A DNA stretch of 64,000 bases from positions 58,010,246-58,074,245 of the forward strand of contig OZ038479.1 in NCBI GenBank assembly GCA_964036315.1, given 5' to 3'. The notes under the pieces were generated by a model. The model saw only the letters and a program-made list of their open reading frames with translations, searched no databases and had not been told where the DNA came from. This document shows positions 34,401 through 46,649 of the stretch, in pieces. Made by a program: the position numbers and the translations under genes. The stretch is from Acanthosepion esculentum (lineage: Eukaryota; Mollusca; Cephalopoda; Sepiida; Sepiidae). The first letter of the stretch is position 1. Every line of letters starts with the position of its first letter.

Positions 34401-35869
34401 TTACCTCAATTGTAAAAATACAAAACCCAATAAAACTAAGACAATATTTAATTAAGAAAGTTTTTAATGGCTTTTCTGAATAATATATACGAAGGTAATT
34501 ATTATCTGAAAGAAAAAAATCTTTTTGATGAACAATGAATTTTTACATTAATTTTCTTTTTTTCAATTTTAAATACACAATATGACAAAAGGTTGTTATA
34601 TATTTATACATTAAGTTCTTTCTGCAACCTTATGGAAATGATATATTATGTTCTCTACTTTTTAAAGATCATAAATTTGAAAGGTTATTAAAATCTGACA
34701 ACCATAATTATTTTAAAGATAATTTTTAATATTCCAAAATTGTATTTAAAATCGTCTACAACGAAAGTACGGATGCACATTGTTGAAATAATGTCACATG
34801 AGTAGTTTCCTTTGATAGAAGCAAGTTTTTTTTTACTTCAGAAATGGCTTTGATTCCTTCAGTAACAACAAAACAACGCTTGTCAAGTTTTCTGAATATC
34901 GTCGTATTATTTTCAATTTTTTTCTTTTTCTATTCAAATATAATCGAATAGTGGAATAAAAGAAAATATCGACTATTTACAATTACAAAAAAAAAAAAAC
35001 AACGCCCTTGGAAGTCCACCCAAATTTTCAAGTTTGAAATCGAATGCATAAATTCATTGTACATTACTTTGGAATTATTATCCACACGACAAATTATCAA
35101 TTAAAACGATTTTTGGAGTTTAAATTTTCTGGAGTTAGCTCGCTACTACTCAAACTAAAAAAATACTTGTTGAGTCAAAACAAAACCAACATAGCATGTT
35201 AATTTTATTAATAAATAAAATAAAACTCATATTACTGCCATATCATAATTATTAATAAATAGAAAAAAATCTGCCTTAATAAAAAAGAAATAAAATCTCA
35301 TTTCATTAAGTTAACCCGTTTCAATTAATGGTGTTTCATGTAATTTTCATATTCTCAGAAAAATATTTCATGACTGAAATAATAAACCTCAATTTAAAAA
35401 AATGTATTTTTTTTACTGTTTTATTTTTACTTGTAAAATTTGATTTTCTTTCATAATTTAAATGTTATTTTCAGTGCAGAATTCTTCCTCAAACGTAAGG
35501 TAAAAAAAAAAAAAAAATTTGAAAGTGAATTTTTTTAAAAAAAAATCTACTAACCAGATTCACTTAAAATTAGAACGAATTATATCACTTCTGCGCTACC
35601 GTCCAATAAATTTCCGTGCCGTAAGTTGTGAATATATTGACGTACATCAATAAATTTCTGCTAAAAATGTAAGTAATGTTTCTTTCAAATTACATTAAGT
35701 ATACTTTAACCATTCTAAATTTCCTAAGATAACAAAAGAAAAAGGTGTAATTGATTTTTCATGATTTTTTAACTAACAAACTATGATCTTTCCGACAGAA
35801 ATGTCGATAATTTCGATTTTACGAAATTTTTGACTCGAAAAAAAAAAAAACAAAAAAAAAACAAGATTT
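34401..35869. other. AT-rich intergenic, no gene seen
   Basis: Long A and T runs, no ORF of note. The words 'ttctgctaaaaatgtaagtaatgttt' and following (about 35655-35700) recur near 51075-51110, so part of it is repeated. Confidence 0.45.
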
Positions 35870-36622
35870 TTTAATAAAATTTTTAACATTTATAGGAAGG
35901 ATTAAAAAATCTGAAAAAATATTCAGAAAATACTTTGGTCTTTCCTCTTTAATAAGAACATAAATATTTAAACGTTAAAAATTGTTTTATCAATTTGGGG
36001 ACCTTTTGTCGTCAAGGTATACCACTTTTTAGCGAAATATTGGACATACCTAGTTTTGTATGTTATAATTCAGAGCTGATTTTAGGTAGACGGGGTCGGA
36101 TTTTTAAAAAACGAAACCTGATTTACTTTCCTCAAAGCTTTGTGTTTTTAACTAATATAACGACTTGCGTGCTTCGACATTGAATTTTTAGAGTTTTCAT
36201 TAAATTATTTATGGGGGTGTAATATATATAAAAAATATATTTTTATAATGACTTAAAAAAAACAACATATTTATAATAATTTCCATCATTCCTGAATAGT
36301 TTCTGAAAGTTTCATTAAAATCTGACAATTATTTCTATTTTTGCAAGATTTTCAAAAGTAATGTCTGTCATAAAAAAAAATGTACAAAAAATTCGCCATG
36401 TTTTACTGGAGTTCCGGTGATGACGAGAAACAAAATTTTTCAATCGAAAGTTAGAATGTTCTAATAAAGACAGAATTTTTTTTTTTTAATAATTAAAAAT
36501 TACCTTTCTTTCCTCTTAATAGTAACATAAACAATTAGACGATAAAATTTTGTTTTCGTCAAGTTTAGCGTCTTTTTCATCAGACTCATGCTCTTTTTTT
36601 TTTAACGTTCTCATAGAGGTAC
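35870..36622 (+). repeat. dispersed repeat R1, overlapping tandem pair
   Basis: The end of one R1 copy (to about 36055, 'tattggacatacct') runs straight into the middle of another ('ttataattcagagctgatttt') that continues to 36622 ('catagaggtacct'). Head-to-tail copies also occur at 51270-51850. Confidence 0.6.
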
Positions 36623-36639
36623 CTAACCTACAAAAATAT

Positions 36640-37320
36640 CATTTGTAGTTCAAAATTTTAATTAAAAAAAAAAAAAAGACACGTATGTCCAGACTCAGCT
36701 TTTCATTTAAAATAAAAACTTCAAAGCGAAATAACAATTAACAAAACAAAGTCCAACTTTCCTTTAGTTTAGTTACGGTTTAAAAATTAAATTATTATTT
36801 CAAAAAATACCTTCCGACATGATGAAATCATAGCTGAATATACTTTGAGATTTTTTGATTTTTTTTTTTTTTGCTAACACTCTAACAGAGAATGAAAAAA
36901 AAATGGAGAGAGGCAACGATTTCTTTTTTTGCAAAGTTGTTTTCTTCCACACTTACCTTTCAGGCGAGTAAAACGAAACTGGTTATATTTCATTCTGCAA
37001 AGCAAAAATGATTTTGTGGCGATTTCTCTGTAATATTGTTAACCTACCCAATTTTTGTATTGTTCGTTCAATTCAATTCTTAATGTCGAAATTAAAACGA
37101 ATGATACAAAGAAAGAGCTGAAAAAAATACGATAAAAATAAAATGGTTACATGACTTTTGAGAAAGTATTTTGTGAGCCGAAAAACGGTGTTATACAAAA
37201 TCTGATTCCTTGTGTTTAAAACCCTGAATTTTGTCGGCGTTTACAACAGAAGAGTTATTAAAAAGCCGATACTTGACGTTTCATCATGACCTAGGTGGAA
37301 GTCAATTTTGGAACCGTGGT
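36640..37320 (+). repeat. dispersed repeat R2, copy 2
   Basis: Same order of words as 11900-12740 and 52980-53640, including 'gccgaaaaacggtgttatac'. It is followed by an inserted GC-rich coding fragment at 37395; R2-like sequence resumes near 37900. Confidence 0.6.
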
Positions 37321-37394
37321 ATTGCACTCAATTTGTCGTCTGAGACGCAGAGATAAAAACAAATAGCTAAATATTCTTCTCTTGCTGATAGATT

Positions 37395-37591
37395 TTTTTT
37401 TTTTACTCCTGTGGCAGTGGAGACTTCAGGGGTTATTGGCCCTCGTTCGATGGTGTTCCTTCGGAGGATTGGCGCGATTGCGTCTCGGTTAAGGAACGAG
37501 CCTCGCGAAACGGAGTGGCTCTTGCAGCGTGTCTCACTGGCGACGGTTCGAGGTAATGCTTTCTCCATCATAGCGGCTGGCAGAGGATAGA
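37395..37591 (+). pseudogene. GC-rich retrotransposon ORF C-terminal fragment
   Basis: An open plus-strand frame of about 63 codons with no ATG at its start: TPVAVETSGVIGPRSM, then NEPRETEWLLQRVSLATVRG, then a TAG at about 37589. Its GC content stands out sharply from the AT-rich flanks. The pattern VAVETSGVIG...LLQRVSLA resembles the end of reverse transcriptase ORFs from invertebrate retrotransposons as I remember them; element class not settled. A T run precedes it. The opposite-strand ORF 37302-37571 is judged a shadow. Confidence 0.5.
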
Positions 37592-37599
37592 AAAAAAAT

Positions 37600-38744
37600 T
37601 TTGTTTATATTTACGTTGTTCTGGAATTGTCATCATTGGCCGACTGAACTTGCTTTCTTTCAATTATTGTTTCCCTTTAGATTGAACTTACCATCTCTTT
37701 TTATAATGTACCCAACAATTATTTGATTTTTGCAAGAATTGCCAAAAAGAACTGAAATATTTACATATCACAAGTTAGGAACTTTATTTTACAAGTACTT
37801 CAGGATTAAATAACTGCATGAATTTCACTACTTATCACATCAAACCGAGTGCAATGTTGACGTTTAAAAAAAAAAAATATGAAAAATAAACTTGCTCAGG
37901 AATTGGTGCCAAACATGGCATTTTTATAGATTTTATTTTATGATGCAAATTTTATTGAAACCAAATGATTGTAAAATCGAGAAACTATTCTGACATTTTG
38001 CAATACATAAGATTTAAAATTAATTTTTAAAATGAAAAATATTAACTGATTTAAAGTACAATTATTAATCTGAGTTGAAACAAATGTTATTTACTTCAAG
38101 TTTAAAATATCGCAGAAATGCATTTTTTTTATAACAGTGATACCTTTTTATTTCAGTCAGCTGTTTGACAGTTCGATAACAGATTGATCTAATATTGTTC
38201 TATAGGGGATTTAGCCGTAAAAATAATTTATTAATTAAATCAGCTAATATTCCACAAATAAAGTTTCAGAAAAATATATTTTATTTTTGGAAGAATTTTT
38301 AATAAAGAGAATTACACTGAAATGATAGAAGGCAAGAAAATGGCGTCAAAATAAAAAGTTAAGAAATTTCAAAACAAAAAATCCTAATCCCTTTAAATTA
38401 GTTTTGAAATAGAACAAAGTATTTTGTTTATTGGAATAAATAATATTTAATCTATTACCTTGAAAATAAAATTACAATAAAAGCATCAAGAAAGATTTTT
38501 CATTTTGAAAAATTCATTTTTAACCTTAGGAATAGCAATTCCGTGGAAATACATACTACTATATATAATTTCTAAGTACTCAGTAATCTCATGTTTATTG
38601 AATTTTGGGTACATAAATTGCAATAAGCTTTATAATTCCTGATTAGTAAATATACTTTTACTTAATAACAATATTCCCTAACCTTTACACCACTGAAACT
38701 AAATTTTTGTTTGTTTTACGGCATATCAACCTCAAATGGTCATT
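37600..38744. other. AT-rich intergenic with R2-like piece
   Basis: About 37890-38000 ('gtgccaaacatggc', 'ttgaaaccaaatgattgtaaa') matches the continuation of R2 near 53630-53700. The rest holds no supported feature. Confidence 0.45.
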
Positions 38745-39365
38745 TAAAATCTTTATAAATTATTCTAATTAAAACGATTAAAATTGTAAAATAATGAAAA
38801 CAAGTCTAGTGAAAATTCATTATTTTTTCTTAAGACGATACTGTCCTTAATATATATTATTCCTAAAAGCAATTCAAAGCTTGTCTAAGTTTTATTGCAT
38901 TTTTTATTTTACAATTCAGAGCAGATTATCGTTAAAATGAGGTCTTATTTTACAAAAGAAAAAATTGATTCAAAATCTTCAAAAAGTTCTAATATAGTCT
39001 CTAGAACTTTTCTCATTGAATTACTTGAGTTTTCATGAGATTAAGTGATATGAAACACATGTAAAAAATATATTTTCACAAAGATTTCCTAAAAAAAAAA
39101 TTCTGAAATATTTTAATTCCCTTGTGAATAAATCCTGAAAGTTTCATTAAAATCTGATAATTATTTGATTTTTGCAAGAATTTCAAATTCAATATCACTT
39201 TCACCATGAAATTGACACTAAAATTTACTATGCTAATTTATAGTCCATCTACTAATGCAAGCAAAACAAGATTTTTAATCACAATTTTAAATGTTCTAGA
39301 GAATTAAAAATTTAATTAAATACTAAAAAATAATTAGGTATTCCCTCTTAATAATAACATAACTT
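38745..39365 (+). repeat. dispersed repeat R1
   Basis: R1 order preserved from 'aaaattcattattttttctt' to 'ttccctcttaataataacat'; the extreme end is missing. Confidence 0.6.
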
Positions 39366-39784
39366 AGTTTTTGTCTGTTGACATGAAAGAGTTCTCCAAT
39401 GTGATAATTCCACTGTTGCAGCACCTTTTCTTTATTCCATTATAATTGTTTTTCTCTTTAGAATTTATACATCCTATCAAAGACCATTTTTTTTTCAAAT
39501 TAGACTATTATAAACATGTGTATGGTAACACAAAAGAATAAACTAAACTAGTAACTCTAGTGAGGTGAAAGGTCATTTATTTTATTAAATATTCATTTTG
39601 ATCAAATATCTCAAATATTTTTCTTATTGAGATTATTCAGGTGTTACTTAATCAGGTGTTTCTATAACAGGAACTTCATTTCCTTCAATACTGTAGTATC
39701 CCAACTACATAAATAGCTTTTCTCAAAGTGTTAATTTAATTTTGAATCACTGAACTATCAAGGGCTCCAAATCAGATTTAACTG

Positions 39785-40165
39785 GGGAGCTCATTCAACA
39801 CTAATTCTGCTGATGAGAAAGCCTCTTTCATGCTTCATCAAATTGAATAATGATACTTGCATTCATTTGAATAAATCTATATCATCATTTATTTTATTCC
39901 AACCAGCAATGTACCCTATTAATGTGAAACCTCTTTCATTGTTCATCAAACTGATTCATGATACATGCATTCATTTGAACAAATCTATGTTGTTCCTCTG
40001 CTTATTCCACTCTAATTCTGCTATGAGCTCTACTGATAAGAAGCCTCTTTCATGGTTCATCAAACTGATTCATCATACTTGCATTCATTTGAATAAATCT
40101 ATGTTGTTGTTCTGCTTATTCAATTCTAATTCTGCAATGAGATCTATTAGTTTTAATATTACTGG
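39785..40165 (+). repeat. 108-114 bp satellite array
   Basis: About 3.5 head-to-tail units. Spacing between equivalent points is 108 and 114 bases, both multiples of three, and units lack stops in one frame. The 119-codon ORF over it (39813-40172, repeating FIKL...TCIHLNKS) is therefore probably a by-product of the repeat, not a gene. Confidence 0.8.
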
Positions 40166-41664
40166 GCAATGATCACCCTTGCAGTCAGTGTTTCGGCATG
40201 GTTTTAATTCAATAACTCTTTACCAAAGTTAGGAGCAACTATGTTATTTTAATACATTTTTGGAAAACATCACATTGAATGCAATGATATATTTCATGGC
40301 ATGAAATATATAAGAAAATCATCAAAAACCAAAAGCAAAGAATTAAACACAAAAGTATCATTTCACTGAAAATAAAAATAACTAACACTAAAGTATAAAA
40401 AATCTTGTTATTCATTCTGCTGCTTAATAAAATGATATACAATAAAAAATTATATTCTTATATAAGACGAAAGACAATTTATTTTAAAAAATAAATCCAA
40501 TTTTCTTGATTAGTGAACTGCTGGTATTCCATATTTCTTTAATTTTCTGCACATTTTTCAGTCATGGATGTCCTTATAAAGTCTTGGTTTTAATCTGTAA
40601 CTCTACAGGCTACCATGCATAAATAAATATTATTACTTTTTAAATGGCAATTACTCTGACAAACTCCTGTTAATTAATCCTTAATTGCTAAGTCTTTAAA
40701 ACATATCCCTATGAAAATATTGAATGTTAAAAAGATTTTTAAGTTTGTTGTTTTTCATGTATAATGGGGGGTTTGATATCTGTCATACTTTATATCACCA
40801 TGTCTATCTATATACATTTCTGACAATGTATATGCAAATATGTTAATTTACATTTGCTATGTCTTTTCTGAATTATTTATTGCTGGTCATATTGAGTCTT
40901 TAGATGATGGGAAGTTCAGAACTAAAATTCTACTCATATTTTCTTTCATTGACAATCAGTCTAAAATTAACATAAAATCAATATTTTACATGAGTTAAGC
41001 TCAAAATGCCTGAGATCTTATGAAAATAATATCCAAAAGTTACTTATGCTGAAAGCAATCAGATGAAACTTAACAACTGCACAACCTTCATTATATGCAA
41101 GAGCTCATGGCCAACTGGTAAAAAATATGCAAAATCAGGGGGGAGAAATCAAAATAGAATTGGGAAATCTAAGTTCAAATACTGATTAAGATAATTTGTG
41201 TTCAATTCACACTTGTATCTCCAATGTTTTAATATATTTCATTAAAACACCATGAAAAAGCATCTGCCTACTAATTTGCATATATAAATAAATTAAAATC
41301 CATATTAACCTGATTCAGGAAGAGATGACTTTATTTCATTCATGTACAAAAACCCATCACCTAATTTTTTTTATTTTTTGTGTTTGCATTTGTATGTACA
41401 GATTTTTGATTGACCAGCACACAATGTAATAACATTTTATGTGGTGAAATTTTCAGAATCAGAATAATTTTTCTTTTAAATCCTTAACAATTGAAAACAT
41501 CATTCACACACTTCTCATCAGTGTGTGTTTCCATATAATAAATCCCAAATATTTTAATACATTTTATTAACAGACCCTAAAAAAGGAATGTTCCTTATAT
41601 TTGGCATGTAGTAAAAATAAATCAAAATTCATATTTGCCTGATACTTGAATATATGACTTCATT
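40166..41664. other. non-coding part of block B
   Basis: Lies 3' of the ZNF locus. 40240-40400 matches 23060-23280 in block C. No supported gene. Confidence 0.55.
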
Positions 41665-41943
41665 TCATTCATGTGGTATCTTTATCGTAAGAATAAAAAG
41701 TGTTTCGGAAATCCATAACATATGAAAAACATCATTCACTGACTTCTCACCAGTGCGTGAAAATGCAGATATGCAAATTTCAGAAGGAAAGTATTTCTTT
41801 CTCATAGAGATTAGAACACGATGCAGCCATATATTTGACTTTTCTACAGTCATCAACAAAATTCATGTGTTTTTCTATCATGTGTGTGTTCACATATGGT
41901 TCTTCAAATGTGACTTCCATGTAAATACAGATCTGAAAACTTC
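41665..41943 (-). pseudogene. relic fingers after locus B array
   Basis: Continues the array past its stop: [16 protein letters not shown], then a TGA, then a broken finger (FPSEICISAF with TGEK) equal to the relic after locus A. Confidence 0.6.
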
Positions 41944-42399
41944 TCAACAATATGGTTTCTCTCCAGTATGTGTTTGTATATGGCGATTCAAAGCTACTTT
42001 CTGTAAAAATGCAGACTGAAAGACTTTACAACAATATGGGTTCTTTCCAGTGTGTGTTCGCATATGGTTCTTCAAACATGCATTCAATGAAAATGCAGAT
42101 CCACAAACTTCACAAGAATATGTTTTTTCTCCAGTGTGTGTTTGCATGTGGTTCTTCAAAGATGTTTTCATTGAAAATGTAGATTCACAAAGTTTACAAC
42201 AATATGGTTTCTCTCCAGTGTGTGTTCGCATATGGCGCACCAAATTTGACTTCCGTGAAAATGCAGATCCACAAACTTCACAAGAATATGGTTTCTCTCC
42301 AGTGTATTTTTGCATATGGAGCACCAAATGGGATTTCTTTAAAAATGCAGATGCACAAATGTGACAAAAATATGGTTTCCTTCCAGTGTTTATTCCCAT
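41944..42399 (-). pseudogene. C2H2 zinc-finger array, decayed (locus B)
   Basis: An open frame of 151 codons with five fingers, but with several losses. Finger 1 ends HMQKY instead of HX3H. Finger 5 reads CKVF, losing its second zinc cysteine. The frame stops at YC-TGA, where the first-finger cysteine TGT became TGA. At the start, five bases present in locus A are missing before ATG 42399, so the upstream frame ends in FSLWE-stop. Finger 3 shares its whole helix (MKTSLKN) with finger 8 of locus A. Probably a pseudogene; a short truncated protein cannot be excluded. Confidence 0.75.
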
Positions 42400-42788
42400 A
42401 GTGAAAATGCCAATTCACTAAATTCACATGTGTATGGTTTGTTTTTAGTGCGTTTTCCTATGTGGTACACTAAATCTAAATAATAACAAATACTTGCAAA
42501 CTTCACAAGAACATGGTTTCTCTCTAATACATCTTTCGAATTTTTACTCATATGTAACACTAAGACTCTACACAAAAGACAATCTACATACGTCAAAGTA
42601 CTTTTTTTTTTTTCAAGTTAATGTTCAATTTGATATTTCGGAAAATGTAGACACACAACTTTTACATGAATATTGCAGGATATATTTCACTATTCTTGAT
42701 GGAAAGTGAAGAGTCTTGTTTTCCTTCATTTAAATTCCCAAGAATAACAGCTTTTATGAATATCATGATTTTCTGTCCAGTGAAAGAC
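42400..42788 (-). pseudogene. relic upstream exon of locus B with splice acceptor
   Basis: Acceptor CTTCACAG followed by GTCTTTCACTGG at 42788, matching loci A and C. Contains a broken finger EKPCSCEVCK ending PHRKTH-stop, out of frame with the array. Confidence 0.55.
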
Positions 42789-44284
42789 CTGTGAAGTAAA
42801 AGTAATGATACATAATTTAACAGACATAGAATAATAAAGGAAATCAGTTCATATTTTAACAGATAGATTTAGTTATATATTAATGGTAGTTGAGATCAAT
42901 ACAGTGATACAATAATGCAGTAGGCAGAACAAATCAATAAGTTCATGTTAAAAAATATCCTCTTGAGTTGGAACACAACAAGCATGTACAATGGTATCTT
43001 TCTAAAAAAATTTTAAATAACTAAAATATTATTCTTTGGACATTGTTCTTTCCAGTTGTGAACAAACTTAGTTTTCACAAAAGACAAGCAGAATTTGGAG
43101 GTGGGAGGAATAAATAAATACAAAGTTTCAAAATCTCATTCAAAAATCCTAACCTCAATGAGTTTGACACATTTTAAAGACAGATCTGTTGAGAATTTCT
43201 GCTTAACATTTATCAAAGGAAATACCATTGGATCTATGTAGCGTGTGATTCATATAAGATTGGCAAGAAATGTTTATATGAATATTTCCCTTTTCTACAA
43301 ACTGTTAATATTTTTACAAAAGAACCTCATCATAACAGTGCATTATAATTATAATTAAAGGGTAAATCATGTCCAGTGTGACTGTGCACATAGCAGCACT
43401 GGATTTACCTTCTGGTTTGACTGGCTGAAGCCAAGCATTTTCAACATTTATGATTGACTCCATTCAAGGCATATAAGATTTTTGACATGGTCATAGATCT
43501 TGAGAGTGGACTCACAGGTTGCAGGTGCCTAGAGTTGTTATCTAAATGTGACACTATATATCAATGTTGAAAGTTGACTAGGCATGAAGAGCTTAAATTC
43601 TAATGAAGTCTCTTTTGTTCACTTTGCACTAATGCCTTTTGAAAAGACATGAATCTCTCTGTCTCCTGCTAATCAAGTTACTTTGTATGTCCTTACGTGT
43701 CTTACAACTCTGTCCATGCCTTCAAAATTTCATCCTTGTAAATCCAAATACATCACACCAAACCTAACACAATTAACAAACTTGTTTTTGTAGAGGAAGT
43801 AAAAGCAAAGCCTGTGAATATTTAAATGTTATGAAAGTTATAAACAATTTTGAATTTCTTACTCTGAGTAAAGAAAAAAGATTAAAAAGTAGTTCGCTGA
43901 TGCTTTTATACATTACAATGATTATGTACATTAGGGCTATTATCCTAATTTTGTTGTGATAAAAGTGGCAAAGATGAGGAAAAGACTCCAAATGTAAATA
44001 ATGATTAAGTTTGCAATGTAGGAAACCAAGGGCAAAGAAGCAGTTAAACCGTGCTCCTTTCAAAATCCATCCCATGTCTCTCATTAATGCTGTTGATGCG
44101 AAACCTCATCAAAACAATGGGTCCTTTAACAGGAATCCACAATTTTGAAGTGGCAAATCTGTTAAAAAACATTTTCAGTTGCCATTTTTATTTGTTACTA
44201 TGTTTGCCTTTCCTAACTCACTGTCCAACTGACATCAAAGGACAAAGTTGGCAATGTTTTAATACACCCACCTTACCTACTGTC
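42789..44284. other. non-coding part of block B
   Basis: Homologous to block A left of 4570 and, in rearranged order, to block C (43120-43385 with 27840-28080; 43490-43700 with 27060-27260). No supported gene; may be intron of locus B. Confidence 0.55.
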
Positions 44285-45290
44285 TCCAGTATTTAGGAAT
44301 CAAGTTTTATAACAATGGCTTGATTTTATAAAAAATAAAAAGAAGCTGGGTGGTGGGGAACAAAAATGTTGTCTTTTTGTTTTCTCTTTTCTTTTCCTAT
44401 CACACTTGGTGACAGAAGTGAGGTGTAGGTTGTCACTTCAGAATGACAAAGTTTACAAATCAGCCTTTTTTCAAAGATTATCTTTGATAATTTCAATAAA
44501 GTGAAAATGATAATGTAGAGTTTTATCTCTAGATGACTTTTAAAAAATTTATTGGAATTTATTGACAACTGGACTTTTTATGTGTAGCTGCTTCAGTTTT
44601 TTCAATTATTTTATTAAACATTATTTGGCGTGTTTACTGATTTCAACATGACAAACTTTTGTGAGCACATCCAAATTAGTTTTACTCTTGTAAGAATTAA
44701 AGTGAGATAATTTTTTTGTTCTTAAAAAAGCTAACTATAAACTAAAATGCTGTGTGAAACAAAAAATATCTTTGGAAGATGTTTGTTTTACTACAACATC
44801 CAGTTTGTCTCCATACAGTTTTATAACAATAGCTCAATTTTATAAAATATAAAAAAAGTTGGGTGGTGGGAAACAAAAATTTTGCCTTTCTGTATTATCT
44901 TTTCTTATCACACATGATGACAGAAGTCAAGAGTAATTTGTCTTTTCAGAAAGACAAATTTTATGAATTACTCTTTTTTTCAATGATTTTACTTAATAAT
45001 TTCAATAAAGAGACCAAATAATGTAGTTTTTCCTCTAGATGAATTTTAAACTATTGGAATTTATTGACAACTGGACTTTTTATGTTTACCAACTTCAGTT
45101 TTTTTTAATCTTTTTATTGAACACTGCCATCTTCCCTGATTTCAACATGACAACCTTGTGTACACGCACCCAATTTAGTTTCACTCTTGTAAGAATTCAA
45201 GTGAGATAACTATAAACCAAAATGTTACGTGAAACAAAAAAATATCTTTGAAAGACAAGACATTTGTTTTACTACAACATCCAGTTTGTC
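44285..45290 (+). repeat. tandem duplication of about 500 bp
   Basis: 44285-44808 and 44809-45290 are two diverged copies of one unit that starts at 'gtctccatacagttt'-type sequence and ends 'caacatccagtttgtc'. Block A has a single copy (about 4565-5060), so the duplication arose after the A/B split or one copy was lost from A. Confidence 0.7.
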
Positions 45291-45746
45291 AGTTGGAGTT
45301 AAATACTTAATTTTGTTACAGTAAATGTACACAAACCTTTTCTAAAAAAAAAATCAAAACAATTTTTTAAAATTAACCTATTAGCTACCCTGTAAAAGAA
45401 TACACCATTTTGGTTGTAGAGATCTACTGAAAAAATATATATTTAACTTGTATGGAAAACTGGAAGTCTGGACTGATAAAATTGATTTATTTTTCTAAAA
45501 ACCTAAAATGGAAAAACAACAGGCTTCTTTATACAGACGACCCACAACCTCAAAAGATGAACCTTCACCAACAAAGAAACAAAGGAGAAAACTACAGTTT
45601 CTAAAATTTGTGCACAAGCCAAAGTGGAACAATCTCCAGGAAACTTTTATGCTGATTGTAATGTATATTTTGTCACCATAGTGTTGAACTTGTTAGGCTG
45701 GAGAATAAACGACCACAAATCTAAAAACCATTTGACAAAAAGGCTT

Positions 45747-46545
45747 CTAACATATGTAATATGATTTCTCACACATCCTTAACCCTTTGAGTCTTGCATT
45801 TTTTAACAATTTTAACCCTTCTGCCTGAGCTCAAGAGTAAAAATTTGCAAATAATTGGTATGTAATGTTTCACGATAGATATAAAAATAGTTACAAGTAT
45901 TTACCCACCATTCAACCGGTAGCTGGGCATTAAGTCATTTCTCTCTACCACTGTTCAACGGGGGGTCAGGGTTCAAAGGGTTAAGAGGTAAGTAGATAAA
46001 TTCTTTTTAAGTCCACTTAATTATTTGAGTTTCTTAGGAAATTCGTCTCCAGTCCATCTTTGAGTCAAAAAGTATCAGAGTTTTCATGATTCTGTCTCCA
46101 GCCGCCTTTGAATTGGCAAACAAAATTTTGTCAGTGATTTTAGATAATCATAAAAGTAGTCCTTTGAAGAAGCTGACCACCCAAAAGGCCAAATGGAGGA
46201 TCTCTTGTTTTGGAACATAAAGGGATGGATAGGGGTGGTCAGACCCCAGCCAGTATCCATATAAGCAGAGGTAGGTAGATGACTCTTATGAGTAGATGAC
46301 CAGCCAGTGAGGAAAGGACCAGTGAGGAGTTAGGGAGATAGCAGTCAACCGTTGAGGCTGAAGCAAAAGATTGGTGGTTCAGTAAAAATTCATAGTGTTG
46401 CTATTTTCCAACCAGTGTCCTGAAAAGCATTAGTCATTATTTTTTGTTGAATACAATCACAGCTAAGGAGACAAATCTGTGAACATAGCAAGTCGAGTCA
46501 TCACAGGTGCAGTGAACAAAAGATGAGTGGAGTATATTGTCACAC
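45747..46545. mobile_element. insertion in block B absent from block A
   Basis: Block A reads 'ggcttctaacaagcaaccca' straight through at about 5527; block B reads 'ggcttctaac' at 45743, then about 800 extra bases, then 'acagcccactatgaaacag'. The extra DNA includes the MITE at 45779-45984 and about 560 bases of unclassified, less AT-rich sequence. Confidence 0.65.
45779..45984. mobile_element. piggyBac-type MITE with TTAA target duplication
   Basis: Bounded by TTAA at 45779-45782 and 45981-45984, with terminal inverted repeats CCCTTTGA at one end and TCAAAGGG at the other. About 200 bases long with no ORF. TTAA duplication and CCC ends are hallmarks of the piggyBac superfamily. Confidence 0.7.
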
Positions 46546-46649
46546 AAACAGCCCACTATGAAACAGACAACTTACTACTAACAACTTTGATGAAAAGTAA
46601 AGATATGAGATTTGATTTCATCCTGAATTTTTTTTTAAATCTGCATAAT

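Noticed and set aside
37302..37571. Minus-strand 89-codon ORF as a gene
   Set aside because: The plus strand has the recognisable retrotransposon-like frame; the minus ORF spills into AT-rich sequence and has no domain.
39813..40172. 119-codon ORF as a repeat-protein gene
   Set aside because: It is exactly the satellite array; open only because unit lengths are multiples of three. No start context or flanking gene structure.
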